From Boswellia sacra (Eukaryota; Streptophyta; Magnoliopsida; Sapindales; Burseraceae), in contig SNVD02010220.1 of NCBI GenBank assembly GCA_013180625.2, forward strand, positions 62,001 through 126,000: a stretch of DNA of 64,000 nucleotides, written 5' to 3'. A model generated the notes under the pieces. The model did not search any database. It was not told where the DNA came from and saw only the letters and a list, made by a program, of their open reading frames with translations. The first letter of the stretch is position 1; every line of letters begins with the position of its first letter. This document shows, in pieces, positions 50,848 to 63,049 of this stretch. Both the position numbers and the translations under genes were made by a program.

Positions 50848-52071
50848 CAAGGGCGGAGCCAGGATTTTAGGTTTAGGGGGGCCAAAATGTAAATCTAAAA
50901 CTAACTTTAAGTTGTCATATAAAAACATATATAGATTGAAGAAATTAAATAATATAAGTTCTTTTTAACATTTAAGATTTACACAATTATTAATAATACA
51001 TTTTATAGAATTTTTTTAAAAATAATAAAAATTATTTATCAAACCGTCAAATAAACTAAAGCAACAAAAAAAATCAGTATTATATTTAAATAATAGATAT
51101 AAAAAGAAATTTTTTAAAAGAATACTAAATGGTTTCGAAAATAAATATTTTATTATCTTGAATTGTAGGTTTTTAGGATCTCATTCTAATGTCTTCAATT
51201 TGTAATTGAGTTTTGAAAATCTCAGAGTGGAAAAAATAGATTAATAGTTACAAAATAAAAGCCCTATGTAATAATCAAAATAAGATTATTAAATGGGACA
51301 ATTTCAACAAATAACCTTAAGTTTTGGTCTAATTTCAATCGGAGAACAGCTGTTTGTTTTTCATCAATCACACCCTTGAAATTATTCATTTTTCATCAAT
51401 CATATCCCTAAAAATGATGATTTGAGAGGTGAAAATAATGATTTTTATACAAGTTCAAGGATGTGACTAATTAAAAACGCGTAATCATTCTCTGGTTAAA
51501 ATTAAGCTAAAACTAGAGAGTACTTATTAATATTGTCCCAATATTAAATATTTAAATGTTTAAAAGATCCAAACTTAAACTTTTTTTTTAAATAAAAAAG
51601 GAAATGAAAAATATATATTTAAAAGTACAAAGACTTATATATTGAAAAAGCAAGTCATAAAGGAAAAAAATAAATTAAAAAGAAAAATTCACTCTTTGTT
51701 AAGTGAAATTTGAGTTATTCGATAAAAGAGGGCGTGAATATTACCAAAAAAAAAAATCAAAAGCAATACAATAAAAAAAATTAGAAAATAAAAAATTATC
51801 AAATTTCAACAATAAAAAGTGCGGCATTGGACAATGTGGTGAACTTAAGGGCTACCGTAAGAATCTTCAAATAATTCATTGCTAACATGATATTTTTTTC
51901 TCATATAGCATATTGGAGGTCGCTGTGTGCTCTGGAGTCTAGAGGGGCCAATATACAAGAAACTGGGATATCTAATGTTAACAGGATATTTTACCTTAAT
52001 ATATTGTGGAGCTTTTTTTTAGGCCACGGCAAGCCAAGGCCTCCTCAGGCCTAAATGTGGCTCGGCCACTG
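50848..52071. mobile_element. Non-autonomous hAT element in TPS exon 6
   Basis: Ends CAAGGGCGGAGCCAGG and (inverted) CAGTGGCCGAGCCACA, flanked by TGTATCAC / TGTATTAG (50840-50847 and 52072-52079, 6 of 8). The 1224-bp AT-rich interior has no transposase. The ends are close to those of the hAT at 36070-36720, so the two are members of one group. Confidence 0.82.
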
Positions 52072-52605
52072 TGTATTAGGGACGCTGCTTTTTATTCATT
52101 CTTACTTTTTGTTGGATCAGACATTCGCCAAGGAGGCACTTTTTTGGCCATCCATGATTTTTCGCCCTTGCAATGATTTGAGTATCTCAAAAGGTATGAT
52201 TTGTTCCATATGCATATTCATTTGAACCATTTAATTTATATATTAATATTCTTGTAATTTGTTTGTGTAACACAGGCTGAGCCAGAGATGTGAAACTGCA
52301 AGTTCAATATCATACTATCTGCAATGGTTTCTATAAGGAACTTGCTCGTGAAAAAATAAGGAATCTAATTTTGAAAACGTGGAAGAAGATGAATAAGGAT
52401 GGGATTCATAAGTATCCATTTCCACAACCTTTTGTAGAAACAACAATTAATCTTGCTCGGATGTCCCACTACACATACCAATATGGAGATGCGTGTGGAG
52501 CTCATATGTCCGAGCAAAGGAAAGAGTACTGTCAATATTAATTGATCCCATAACAGTCACGAAAAGAGAAGTAGTAACATTATAATGATCAAGGAAACAT
52601 GTAGT

Positions 52606-53030
52606 TAGGGCCGATTTGTTTCAGATTTTTCAGGTACAACTTATTGAGACAGATCTTATTGGAGTAGAGCTTGTAAAAATAGAGTTTTTATAAAAAAGGA
52701 AAAAAAATTAGTTGTTTGATTGAATAAGTGAACCAGTACTATTTATGTTAAATTATCAAAATAATTTTTTAGGAAGGAAGGATAAGGTAAATGTTTTAAA
52801 ATATGTAAGGGTATATTTGATATTTTATAACTTAAGAAAAAAATCTCAAAAAGAATTTTTTCCAAAAACCTTGATTTTGAGGTTATCCTAAAAGACATAA
52901 AATACTTTTTTAATCATCTCTAAGCTTTTTTTAGGTGCCAACAAAACAATCTAAAAAATATTTAAAATAGCTTTTAACATTAAAAAAACTATTTTGATCA
53001 GTAAAGAAGTCAAAACAAACACGCTTTTAA
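52606..53030. mobile_element. MITE just downstream of TPS pseudogene c
   Basis: Ends GGGCCGATTTGTTTCAGA and (inverted) AAAAGCGTGTTTGTTTTGAC form imperfect inverted repeats around about 425 AT-rich bases with TTTTTAGGTGCCAAC-type interior. The related flank after fragment b (21516 onward) lacks it. Exact edges and target duplication are not resolved. Confidence 0.5.
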
Positions 53031-53129
53031 TAAAATTCAAGGTAATTAATTAGTTATTATATTAACAGGTTTCATAGAGAAATTAAATAATTAACTTCTA
53101 AACAATGTAAATGTATGCATGCGTGTGTG

Positions 53130-53419
53130 TGTGTGTACGTTGAGAGGTCTTAGGATTCCTTTAGATTTTGGTATATAATGAAAGATCATTAGTTGCTCCT
53201 GTAGACAGAACAATCAGTGCGAGAAATATTGATTTATATATAATAAATGTTATCTATAGGTAGTTTTGAATTGTTGGATGAATTTTAATTAATTGGTGTC
53301 TCTCATATATAAATCCCATAATATCATATCCCTTGTTATAAGTTGCAAAATTTTGGAACAACGGTTTCCATCATTGGAAGGAAACTCACTACAAATTAAA
53401 TTAGTCAATATAAAACAAA
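53130..53419. repeat. 3' flank of TPS pseudogene c, homologous to 21728-21990
   Basis: Shared order of landmarks with the flank of TPS fragment b (GGTAGTTTTGAATTGTT, CCTTGTTATAAGTTG, GGAACAACGGTTTCC). Non-coding. Confidence 0.7.
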
Positions 53420-55076
53420 GGGATAATTGACAAATAACCATGAGGTATGAGCTAATGCAGATGACGTCACCTTTTTTTAAACTATCAGAAATGACCCTAA
53501 CGTTACATTACTAAGTTGAAATTATAACTAAAAGGGTAAAGTGGTAAATCCACACCCAAATAAAATTCAATCCCCAAATCCATTTTATACATGCAAAAAA
53601 ATAAAATAGAAAATCTTCATCCAAATAAATATCAGCCTGGCAATGCCACCTACAGTCGTCAAAACCATTTTATTTATTAATAGGTGCCACCTTCAGTCGT
53701 CAAAACCATTTTATTTATTAATAGGATCAATGATAGCTATAAAAACAACTAACACTGCCTTCATAAATTTTCTAGATTTACTTCGTTTTGTTACATCAAA
53801 TTTTAATATACAAGCTAAAATTTATTTAAATATTTTGCTAGAAGCAGTTTTAGGCTTTAGTATAACTAAATTCTTTCATTTCCTTGAATATAACAAGCCA
53901 TTTTGCCCAGAATCTCATCAAATTTAATCAATTTCAGAAGCATGTATATTCCGAAATATGTTGCACTAACAACAGCTCTTAAATTTTACTAAAAGATTGA
54001 ATCACCACCACTATCTCCAATCTCCAACATCCTGGCTACCACTGCCAGATAGTTTTAAAAAAAAAAAAATTAATGGAGAAAGAAGTTACATACAAAAGAT
54101 CCACAACCAAATTTTAACAGATAGCTCTTGCAACAAAAACCCAAGTTTTAACAAAATCAATCCAATACAAAATTTGAAATTGAAAACCAAAAAAATAAAT
54201 AGTACAAACCCACGGAATCAACATCGAGAAGCAGAAAAAAATAGCTCTTGGAACAAACCCAAATTTTAACAAAATCAATCGAATACAAAAATTGGAATTG
54301 AAACCCATCCACCAAACCAACCTAACCCACATAAAATCCCACATCCCTACCTGTTTAGTAATTCAATTAAACCCACATTAAACAATGACTGAAGATGGGG
54401 ACGCGGCAGTGACCGGAGATGTGGCAGCGGCACGCCACAGTGACTGAAGAGGGGGACGCCACAATGACCAGAATGTGGCTGCTGCTGGAGACGCGACAAT
54501 AAACACAGATGCTTCAGTGGCTGGAGATGAAACAATGGTTGGAGAGGTGGCCATGAAAGCTATGAGAAGAGGATAGGAAAGAAAAACAAATAAAGGAAAA
54601 AGATGAAAAAACAGTAGGCTGGTGGAGACACGGTATTGACTTGGAGAAAGGATGAGGGAGTCGCGAGAGGCTAGTGTAGACATGGGTTGGCTGAAGAAGG
54701 AATTGAGGATGAAGAGAAGCCTGAGAGTGGAACACCCAAGGCATCGGGATGGGTTTTTTTCTCCCAAAATCAATATTAATAAATTATGAAATTGGTAACT
54801 TTCAAGGCGCGAAAAAAAGTTGGTCCAGTGGTAGCCGTAACACAGTGAAGATCAATGTTTCGAGTTCGAATTGCCATAATTGTCAATTTTCAAAAATTTA
54901 TTGAAAGGACATTTAAGTCATTTCAACGTCATTCCATCCAAGTGACGGAGTCAATATAACAGCAAGGTTATTTGTGAAATTCTCTCAAACGTGGGAGTAA
55001 TTTCCAATAATTTTAAAAAAGGTGAGGTCATCTACCATATTAGACCATATTTCAGAGTTATTTGTGAAACTATCCC
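53420..55076. mobile_element. Non-autonomous MULE with long inverted ends
   Basis: Ends GGGATAATTGACAAATAACC and (inverted) GGGATAGTTTCACAAATAAC, with similarity continuing for roughly 85 bp (including GATGACGTCACCTTTTTT against GATGACCTCACCTTTTTT). Flanks TAAAACAAA / TAAAATAAA (53411-53419, 55077-55085) are a 9-bp repeat with one mismatch, the MULE signature. The interior has a 41-bp tandem repeat (53644-53725), a roughly 120-bp imperfect tandem repeat (54122-54310), and a GC-richer stretch at 54370-54780 that could be captured host sequence, but no recognisable protein. No transposase. Confidence 0.8.
54815..54882 (+). other. tRNA-like segment with pol III A and B boxes
   Basis: TTGGTCCAGTGGTAGCCG fits an A box (TRGYnnAnnGG) and GAGTTCGAATTGCC, about 40 bases on, fits a B box (GTTCRANNC). 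The segment does not close into a full cloverleaf by eye. Probably a tRNA-derived (SINE-like) relic carried in the MULE. Confidence 0.4.
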
Positions 55077-55232
55077 TAAAATAAATGTGTTTTTATCAAT
55101 TGGGTGAGGTTGATTGCCTCGAAAAAAAAAAATTTCTCGATACCCAATATTCTAATGATACCTTTTATTAAAATTTTAAAACTAAATTTTTATCAAATCG
55201 ATATCTGTAACTTTAAAAACCACATTAATTCA

Positions 55233-55830
55233 TGTTGGTCAAATGGAGTGCGGCATCATTTAGACATGTTTTTCATCTTCCATATTAACTCTCCCATGTG
55301 AAAATCTTTTCTCCACTTTCCATCTAGAAGCCAACAATTCTAGATAGTCATCACCAATTATCCATATGAAACAAGAAATTAAATGTTTGACCAAGATGCA
55401 TGAAACTTGTTCGGTTGCCTAACACCATACCTAATGTTTGACCATGATGCACGAAACTTGGCTCGATAAATAGAGCTCCTGCCTCTCCTCCCAATTGTGT
55501 CCCAAATATGTGAAAAAAAAACACATCCAAGTGAGAAGAACAAAACAAGAATGAGAGGGAGGGAGAGAAGAAAGAAAGAGTGAAGAAAAGCTTCACTATT
55601 GTAAAGAATAATTGTAGTAATTATTCTGTATGTGTATTTGGGATTTAGGTGTGTGTGTTTAGTGTTTGTAAATACTTATATTATTTTTCTCCCTATAGTA
55701 AAAGATCTACAGTAGTCCGTGTTTTGGGTGAACCACGTAAAATTGTGTGAGCTATTTTTCTATTTTTATTTCGCATTGCCACTCTTATCGATCTTAAAAA
55801 GAAAAAATATGTCCTAAATTTTGTCCAACA
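55233..55830 (+). repeat. 5' LTR of copia element E
   Basis: 598 bp. TATA-like CGATAAATAGAGCTCC lies near 55470-55486. Ends TTTTGTCCAACA, next to the primer site at about 55832-55845. Confidence 0.9.
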
Positions 55831-56039
55831 ACTAGTATCAGAGCTTGGTTCAATAAGAGGTACATATACAGATACTAAGTAGTTCACATATGTGATACTG
55901 CTCTCGTAGCACTATTCACATATATGGTATTCGTCACATATATGGAGATACTATTCACAAAGTACTATTTATAGAATAGTGAATCAGGATTTTGATTGAG
56001 AGTAATGGTTGGCGAAAAAGGATTGGGGCTCGACCTCAC

Positions 56040-56476
56040 ACATACAAGTACGACATGATTTCATTTGTTCACTTCTAGAAAATGGGATTTTATAACTTGA
56101 AAAGATTCAGGGAACTCAAAATCCGGTAGACATGATGACAAAGAGGGTGACTATCGACAAACTAAAGTTATACTAAACTTTAGTTGGTTTGCTAGCATAG
56201 AAAGACTAAGGAAAAACTATTGCATTGATTGAGGTGTGAAAATAGATTGAAATCATTCTTCATATGGGAGATTGTTGGTTAAATGGGGTAGGCATCATTT
56301 ACACATGTTTTTCATCTTCCACATGAACTCTCCCATGTAAAAATCCTTTCTCCACCATCTGTCTAGAAGCCAACAATTCTAGATAGTCATCACCAATTAT
56401 CCATGTGAAATAAGTAATTAAATGTTTGACTAAGATGCATGAAACTTGTTTGGTTGCCTAACACCATACCTAATAT
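56040..56476 (+). repeat. Extra copy of the 3' internal end plus first third of the LTR, in front of gag
   Basis: 56040-56272 matches 61667-61898 (GTTCACTTCTAGAA, the stretch up to the GGGAGAT tract) and 56273-56476 matches the first 204 bp of the LTR. At 56477 it joins gag mid-codon (GATGGCATAGATTATGCC). It replaces the start of gag. Confidence 0.85.
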
Positions 56477-57190
56477 CTGATGGCATAGATTATGCCTTTT
56501 GGAAGATACAGATAGAGGATAATCTGTACAATAACCAGTGGATATGAAGGAAGAGGACTGAAAAGTTCTTGATAGATAGGTGTTAGGGGCGATTCGTTTG
56601 ACGCTGTCAAAGAACATTGCCCCTAATGTTGCAAAGGAGAAGACCACTGTAGGGTTGATGAAGGCTTTATCTTCTATGTATGAGAAGCCATCGATAAGCA
56701 AAAAGGTATACCCAATGAAAAAGCTATTTAATTTTAAAATGATAAATATTGTAGTTGATCATTTAAATAAATTCAATATGATTATAAAAATAATTGAGTT
56801 CAGTAGGAATTCATTGATGATAAAGTTTGTACCTTAATTCTTTTATTCTCATTATTGAATAGTTGAGAACCTACGAGAGTAGCTGTTAGCAACTCTATAG
56901 GAAATGCGAAACTAGTTTGTAGTGAAATTAGAGATAAAATTCTTGTTGAAGACGTCCGTAGGAGACATTTAGGGGAAGTCCCAGTTGCCAATTTTACCCT
57001 AAATGTCGAAAATAGGGGTAAAAATTATGATAGGAATTCCAATAAAGGTAAAGGCAGAGGAAGGTTGAAGAATGGTAGAAGTAGATCTAGAAACGGGAGG
57101 AGCAATATCGAATGTTGGAATTGTGGTAAGATAAGGTCACTTTAAAAGCAATTATAGAGTACCACCTAAAAAGAATGACGACAAGAAAGA
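56477..57190 (+). pseudogene. copia E gag remnant
   Basis: Starts without its initiator at DGIDYAFWKIQIEDNLY. Then follow LLGAIRLTLSKNIAPNV, TTVGLMKALSSMYEKPSI and MKKLFNFKM, the conserved core of this gag type, and at about 57110-57160 a zinc knuckle split by a 1-base shift (CWNCGK then GHFKSNY). Several stops (for example 56833) break the frame. Confidence 0.82.
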
Positions 57191-58660
57191 CTAAATGAAT
57201 GTTGCGACAATTGATGAGGTACATGATGTTTTACTCTTGTCTCTTGATGATTTTATTGACTTTTGGGTGTTGGATTCGAGTGCCTCTTTTCATATTACTG
57301 CACATAGTAAGATCATGGAGAACTATGTCACTGAAAATCATGGCAAGTTTTATCTTATGGATGGAGAACTGTTAGACATAATTGATACTGGTGATGTCAG
57401 TTTGAGGATGGTAAACGGATCTGTTTGAAAAATTCACAAGGTGAGACACGTACCAAAGTTGATGCAAAACTTATTCTCAGTTGGTCAGTTTGACAGTGAA
57501 GGGCATAATGTGATGTTTAACGGTGGTTCTTGGAAAGTCACAAAAGGAGGCATGTTTATAGCTCGAGGAAGTAAAATTGGAACACTTTACATCATTATCA
57601 GTTGCAAAGATATAATTAAAGTTGTTTATTTTACTGTTAATTCTGATTTGCGGCATTATTGGGTCGAGCACATGAGTGAAAAGGGAATGAAGATACTCTA
57701 GTCATAAGGTAAGCTGCCGGGTTTGAAATTTGTTGAGCATAGACTATGTGAAGGTTGTATTTTCGAAAAACAGAAAAGGGTAAGCTTCTTGAAAGCTTGA
57801 AGAGAACCAAAAGCAATAAAATTAGAATTGGTTCATGCAAACGTTTGGGGACCTTCTCCTCTCTCTTCCATTGGTGGTTGTAACTACTATGTGACTTTTA
57901 TTGATAATACAAGCAAAAAAGGAATGGGTGTATTTTTTAAAGCAGAAGTCTGAAGTCTTTGATGTTTTCAAAAGTAGAAAGCACTGGTTGAAAATGAAAC
58001 AAATCAAAAGGTGAAGTGCCTGTGGTAAGACAATAGAGGTGAATACATAGATGCAGACTTTAGATGATTCTATGTTGAACGTGGCATCAAGATGGAGAAA
58101 ACCATTCCTCGAACATCTCAACAGAATGGTGTAGCTGAAAGGATAAATAGAACTCTAAATGAGCATGTTAGGAGCTTGCGATTGCATGCTAGATTGCCTA
58201 AGGATTGCCCAAGATGCTTTGGGCTAAGGCTATTAGCACCACACCCTATTTGATCAATAGAGGTCTTTCTATACCATTAAACTTCAAAATACCAGAAGAG
58301 TTCTGGAGCAGTAGAAAGGTAAATCTTTTTTTTTTCCTGAAAGTGTTTGGTTGTGTTTCATACATTTACATTGATACTACTGCTAGGAATAAGCTTGATG
58401 CTAAGTGTAAAAGGTGTTTTTTTCATCAGCTACGGTGATATCGAGTTTGGTTATCGTTTTTGGGATGACCAAAACCAAAGGTTATTAGATGTAAGGATGT
58501 GGTTTTTAATAAAGATGCCTTGTATAAAGATAGATCGAGAACAAATTTAGAGAGCACAGATCTTGGTACTAAGAAGTTTAAAGTGATTCCACTAGAAAAT
58601 ATTCTAGTGACTGATGCAGATAATAGTAATCATGACAACCAAGAAATCATAGCCCTATAA
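57191..58660 (+). pseudogene. copia E protease and integrase remnants
   Basis: The protease active site reads LDSSASFHIT (57270-57300), Ser replacing the invariant Gly of DSGA, so it would be inactive. It is followed by VRHVPKLMQNLFSVGQ. A GAG-pre-integrase stretch (LRHYWVEHMSEKGM) lies near 57650. The integrase has the zinc region (HRLCEGCIFEKQ), LVHANVWGPSPLSSIGG, FIDNTSK and RTSQQNGVAERINRTL carrying the last catalytic residue. Stops occur at 57428, 57701, 57799 and beyond. Confidence 0.82.
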
Positions 58661-58789
58661 GCGCATCAGGATATGCATGTGACCTTAATCTCAGGAGATC
58701 TAAAAGAAATACAAACCACCTCCGAGATACTACTATTCTTTGAACTACATACTATTAACTGACAAAAGACAACCATAGAGTTATGAAGA

Positions 58790-59619
58790 AGCCATGCAGG
58801 CTGATGAATCAATGAAGTGGGAATTAGCCATACAGGATGAGATGGTTTCATTGTCATCCAATCATACATGGACATTGGCCAAGCTACCAAAAGGAAAAAG
58901 GGCCTTACAGAATAAATGGGTTTTGTCAAACTAAGGATGAACATGATGGTAGATAAGATACAAATCGAAGCTAGTCGTGAAAGGTTTTTAACAAACAGAA
59001 GGCATCGACTACATTGAGATTTTCTCTACAGTGGTTAAACTAACCACCATTGGAGTAGTACTTAGGTTAGTGGTAAAGGAAGACTTCCACCTGGAATAGT
59101 TGGATGTAAAGACAACATTTCTTCATGGTGATTTGGATGAAGAAATTTACATGATACAGCCACAACATTTTAAAGTACAAGGAAAGAAGAAATTGGTGTG
59201 GAAACTTCAAAAGAGCTTGTGTGGTATCAAACAAGCGCCTAGACTATGGTACAAGAAGTTTACCAATTTCATGTGTAGTAACAGGTTCTTAAGGTGCCAA
59301 GCGAATCATTGATGCTATGTGAAGAACTTTGATGACTCCTATGTCATTTTACTACTTTATGTTGATGTTATCTTAATTGAAGGTGCTTGCAAAGAGAAGA
59401 TTGATAATCTAAAAATTGAGTTGTCTAAACATTTTGCTATAACGGATTTGGCTATTACCAAACAAATCCTTAGGATGAGAATTACTAGAGACCGTGATGT
59501 TTTAAAGCCGTCACAACAGGAGTACGTAAAGAAAGTGTTGAGCAGATTCAACATGGACAATGCAAAAAAGTTAGTACTCTATTGGCTAGTTATTTCAAGC
59601 TATCTAAGGAACTATCACT
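58790..59619 (+). pseudogene. copia E reverse transcriptase remnant
   Basis: Motifs in order: WELAIQDEMVSLSSNHTW, KGKRALQNKWV, TEGIDYIEIFSTVVKL, LDVKTTFLHGDLDEEIYM, LCGIKQAPRLWYKKF and LLLYVDVILIEG. The catalytic YVDD is YVDV here, so polymerase activity is lost even apart from the stops. The frame ends in RFNMDNAKK, where the next element interrupts. Confidence 0.85.
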
Positions 59620-61142
59620 AATGAACACTTAAATATGTATGCTTAATAAGGGCTTAATTCATCATATTGCATTAATAGTGTCATTAAATTCCTCAACTTA
59701 AGCATATTTATAATCTTTGCACCTTTTGAATTAACTTCATTTTAATTTTAGTTTTTATTATAGGTTCAGTAAAATGCGCATAACTTTCGATTTATAGATC
59801 AGAATGGTGCAAATCTTGATTTGTTGAAAAACTGATTAAATCATCTTGAAGATTGTATTTCAAAGTATCATGAAATTCAAGCTTTTAGCAGACTAAAAAT
59901 GGGCTTAAAGTGGCATATACAGTTTCAGGCTAGCCTGACCACACCTCTATAGTTTAACCATATCTTTTGATATACATATCCAAATTGTATGAATCAAGAT
60001 GTTCTAGAAAGTTGAGAAAAATATCTACAATTTTTATGAAGACTTGTGATCAAAATTCTAAATATTTTGATGCCAAAATTGGTGATCAAAGTTGGTGCAC
60101 ATAATGATCCAAATTGTCAACAAGATATTTTACAATTATCCCTTGTAATTTAACAATTTTGCCCCTGAATGTATCTATAATATAGGTGCATTGTGACCCA
60201 TTATGGTATCTTGGCTTTAGCTAGGATCGCTTATTATTGTGTTTTTCTTTCTTGTGTCTTGTTCTCTTAATGTTATTAATAAATCTTCCTTTTCTTGTAA
60301 TTTATTTTCTTTCTTTCATAATGTCCTGCTATATTCTCTTTTGCTAAGGTGAAAGGGTGAAACCCTTGATTTGAGAATAATAATTTTCTAACCCTTTGAT
60401 ATGTGTCTAATAATCATGATCTTTTGTTATTTATTTTATATGATTTATATTTATTTCCCTAATCAATCTTGACACCACTCATAAAGTGGAGGTCTTGATC
60501 CATTGTGGACAATCCTTGGCACATCAAATACTTAGATCATTTCTAGATGTCATATGGTTCTTCCTTACCAACACAAGTCTAGTTAGGAACTTTGATTTGT
60601 TGTAGACATATGGTGATTGATACATTAGATGCTTGAACCCATTCATAAGAAGTGGTGTAAATATTGGTAACCAAAAAAATATAATTCATATAATTAAAAT
60701 GAGCTTAAATGACATATCTTTCCATTGGAACCTCAATGATGTGTGGATTCCAATTGAGTTATAATTGGGTTATTTATCCTTTTTTGACATATCAAGGGCG
60801 GATCCTCTAACCTTAGCTTTCATTATTATTATGTCAATTTTTCTTACTTGTATATTTTAAGTATTATTGTTTACTACTTATGAAATTGTTCCTTCATTTG
60901 CTTTAGTAGGTTTTACCACCTTTTTTTTTTTTTTACATTTGAATGGTCGGTAGTACTGCCTACCATCTTTACTTATATTTGTTAATATTATCCTGTTATT
61001 TATTTTAATTGGTCATATTATATTTGCTCATCTTTTAGTTTTTACCGCTAAATCCCCTTCCTTGTGGATCGACCCCGGTCTTACTGGGTTTATTACTTCG
61101 ACACTTCTATGCCTGGAAGATAATCTTTTTCAGATGTGTCAG
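59620..61142. mobile_element. 1.5-kb insertion in copia E, LTR-like
   Basis: Separates reverse transcriptase from RNase H. TCACT occurs at both junctions (59615-59619 and 61143-61147), a likely 5-bp target duplication. The interior is AT-rich without genes. Near the right end, CCTTGTGGATCGACCCCGGT and TACTGGGTTTATTACTTCG resemble the 3' part of some plant LTRs. A solo LTR is the best guess. Confidence 0.55.
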
Positions 61143-61147
61143 TCACT

Positions 61148-61617
61148 TACTATAGAGTAAGAGCGAGCTCATATTATGCTTAAGCTGTTAGCAGTTTTAT
61201 GTATGTCATGGTCTATACCAGACCAGACATTGCACATGCAGTGGGAGTTGTGAGTAGATACATGAATGATCCAGGCAAACAACATTGGGAAGTAATGAAT
61301 TGGATTCTTATATACTTGAGAGGTACTGCAGATTCAGCGTTGTGTTTCAGAAAGTCAAACATTAGATTGCAAGGCTTTGTAGATGCTGATGTGGTAAAAG
61401 ATATTGATGGCAAAAAGAGTACCACTGGATATTTTTACAACTTAGGTAATATAGTAGTTAGTTGGATCTCTAAATTGCAAAAGATAGTTGCTATTTCCAT
61501 TACTGAGGCAAGGTATATTGCCATAAGTGAAGCTAGCAAAGAGATGATTTGGTTGCAATCTTTCTCAGAAGAACTAAGCTATAAGCAAGAGAAGAGTATA
61601 TTACACAATGACAATTA
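61148..61617 (+). pseudogene. copia E RNase H remnant
   Basis: YTRPDIAHAVGVVSRYMND, ILIYLRGTADSALCF, GFVDADVVKDIDGKKSTTGY and WISKLQKIVAISITEARYIA are the end of the connection domain and RNase H. The frame is open for 139 codons and stops at the TAA just after ILHNDN, where active elements have a CDN motif and continue. Confidence 0.85.
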
Positions 61618-61898
61618 AGGTCTAATTCACTTGGCAAAGAATCTATCTTTCCTTTTCAGAACAAAGCACAGACAAGTGTGGTATCATTTCATTTGTTCAC
61701 TTCTAGAAGATGGGATTTTAAAACTTAAAAAGATTTAGGGAACTTAAAATCGGGCAGCCATGATGACAAAGATGGTGTGTTGATAAACTAAAGTTATGCT
61801 CAACTTCAGTTGGTCTGCTGGCATAGAAAGACGAAGTTAAAAATGCTGCATTGATCGAGGTGTAAAGACATATTGAAATTAGTCTTCAAGTGGGAGAT

Positions 61899-62504
61899 TG
61901 TTGGTCAAATGGGGTAGGCATCATTTAGACATGTTTTTCATCTTCCATATGAACTCTCTAATGTGAAGATCCTTTCTCCACCATCCATCTAGACACCAAC
62001 AATTCTAGATAATCATCACCAGTTATCCATGTGAAATAAGCAATTAAATGTTTGGCTAAGATGCATGAAACTTGTTTGGCTGCCTAACACCATACCTAAT
62101 ATTTGAGCAAGATGCATGAAACTTGGCTCTATAAATAGAGCTCTAGCTTCTCCTCCCAATTGTGTCCCAAAAATGTGAAGAGGAAACACATCTAAGTGAG
62201 AAGAAAAGAAGAGATTGAAAGGGAGAGAGAAAAGAAAGAAAGCGTGATGAAAAAATTCACTCTTATAAAGAATACTTGTGGGAATTTTTCTTTGGGTGTA
62301 TTTAGGATTTTGATGTGTGTGTTTAGTATTTTTAAACACTTGTATTATTTTTCTCCCTATAGTGAAAGATATGCAGTAGTCCGTGGACATAGTCTATTTA
62401 GGTGAACCACATAAAATTATGTGTGTTATTTTTCCACTTTTATTTCGCATTGTCACTCTCATCGATCCTAAAAAAGGGAAATATGTCCTAAATTTTGCCT
62501 AACA
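61899..62504 (+). repeat. 3' LTR of copia element E
   Basis: Direct repeat of the 5' LTR, with TATA-like CTATAAATAGAGCTC. Followed immediately by ATTCA. Confidence 0.9.
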
Positions 62505-62509
62505 ATTCA

Positions 62510-63049
62510 AACAATAAATTCTGTAGATCATGATATCAATTATTTGGTAGGTTATGTGTGATCTTGTATCCTTGGATACCATTGATATAACTATTAGGAA
62601 GAACATTGGTATTAAATACCGAACTTGGTATAGTTTCAAATCTTACATAACCTTTTTGTTTTTTTTCCTTTTTTTTTCTTGATTTGGTCTTGGAAGGTGG
62701 ATACCTATTTCTAAGATCTATCCTTTTATTCTATTCTAAAAATTCATTAATTTATAATTACACACACACACACATATACATATATTTTAAACATATAACG
62801 TTATATGGGAAATTTACAATTTTAGTTACACCATGAGTTTTAAACTAATTAAAGTAATAAATTTAAGATGTCTTAAAACTAACCCTTTAACTTTTGTCTA
62901 TAACATACTTTGATTAGTTTTATTCTAACAGTTAGATTAAGGATGAAGCTATATGAACCTAAAATATTCCTTTTCTAAATATACTCAATTTAATTTTTTT
63001 AAAATAAAATTTAATCTAATGCATATGAATAATTTAAAAAATAATGATT
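62510..63049. other. AT-rich sequence with short (CA)n, nothing recognised
   Basis: Contains (CA)n at about 62760-62775. No gene or element ends seen. Confidence 0.5.

Larger units (their letters stand above)
55233..62504 (+). mobile_element. Ty1/copia LTR retrotransposon with target duplication ATTCA, rearranged
   Basis: LTRs 55233-55830 and 61899-62504 begin TGTTGGTCAAATGG and end in CAACA/TAACA. The exact 5-bp repeat ATTCA flanks the element (55228-55232, 62505-62509), so it is one complete insertion. The primer site (TAGTATCAGAGC) follows the 5' LTR and a purine tract (AAGTGGGAGAT) precedes the 3' LTR. Order gag, protease, integrase, RT, RNase H is copia type, closest in motif style to the Tork/TNT1 group (inference). 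Many stops, a duplicated 3'-end fragment before gag, and a 1.5-kb insertion before RNase H make it inactive. Confidence 0.93.
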
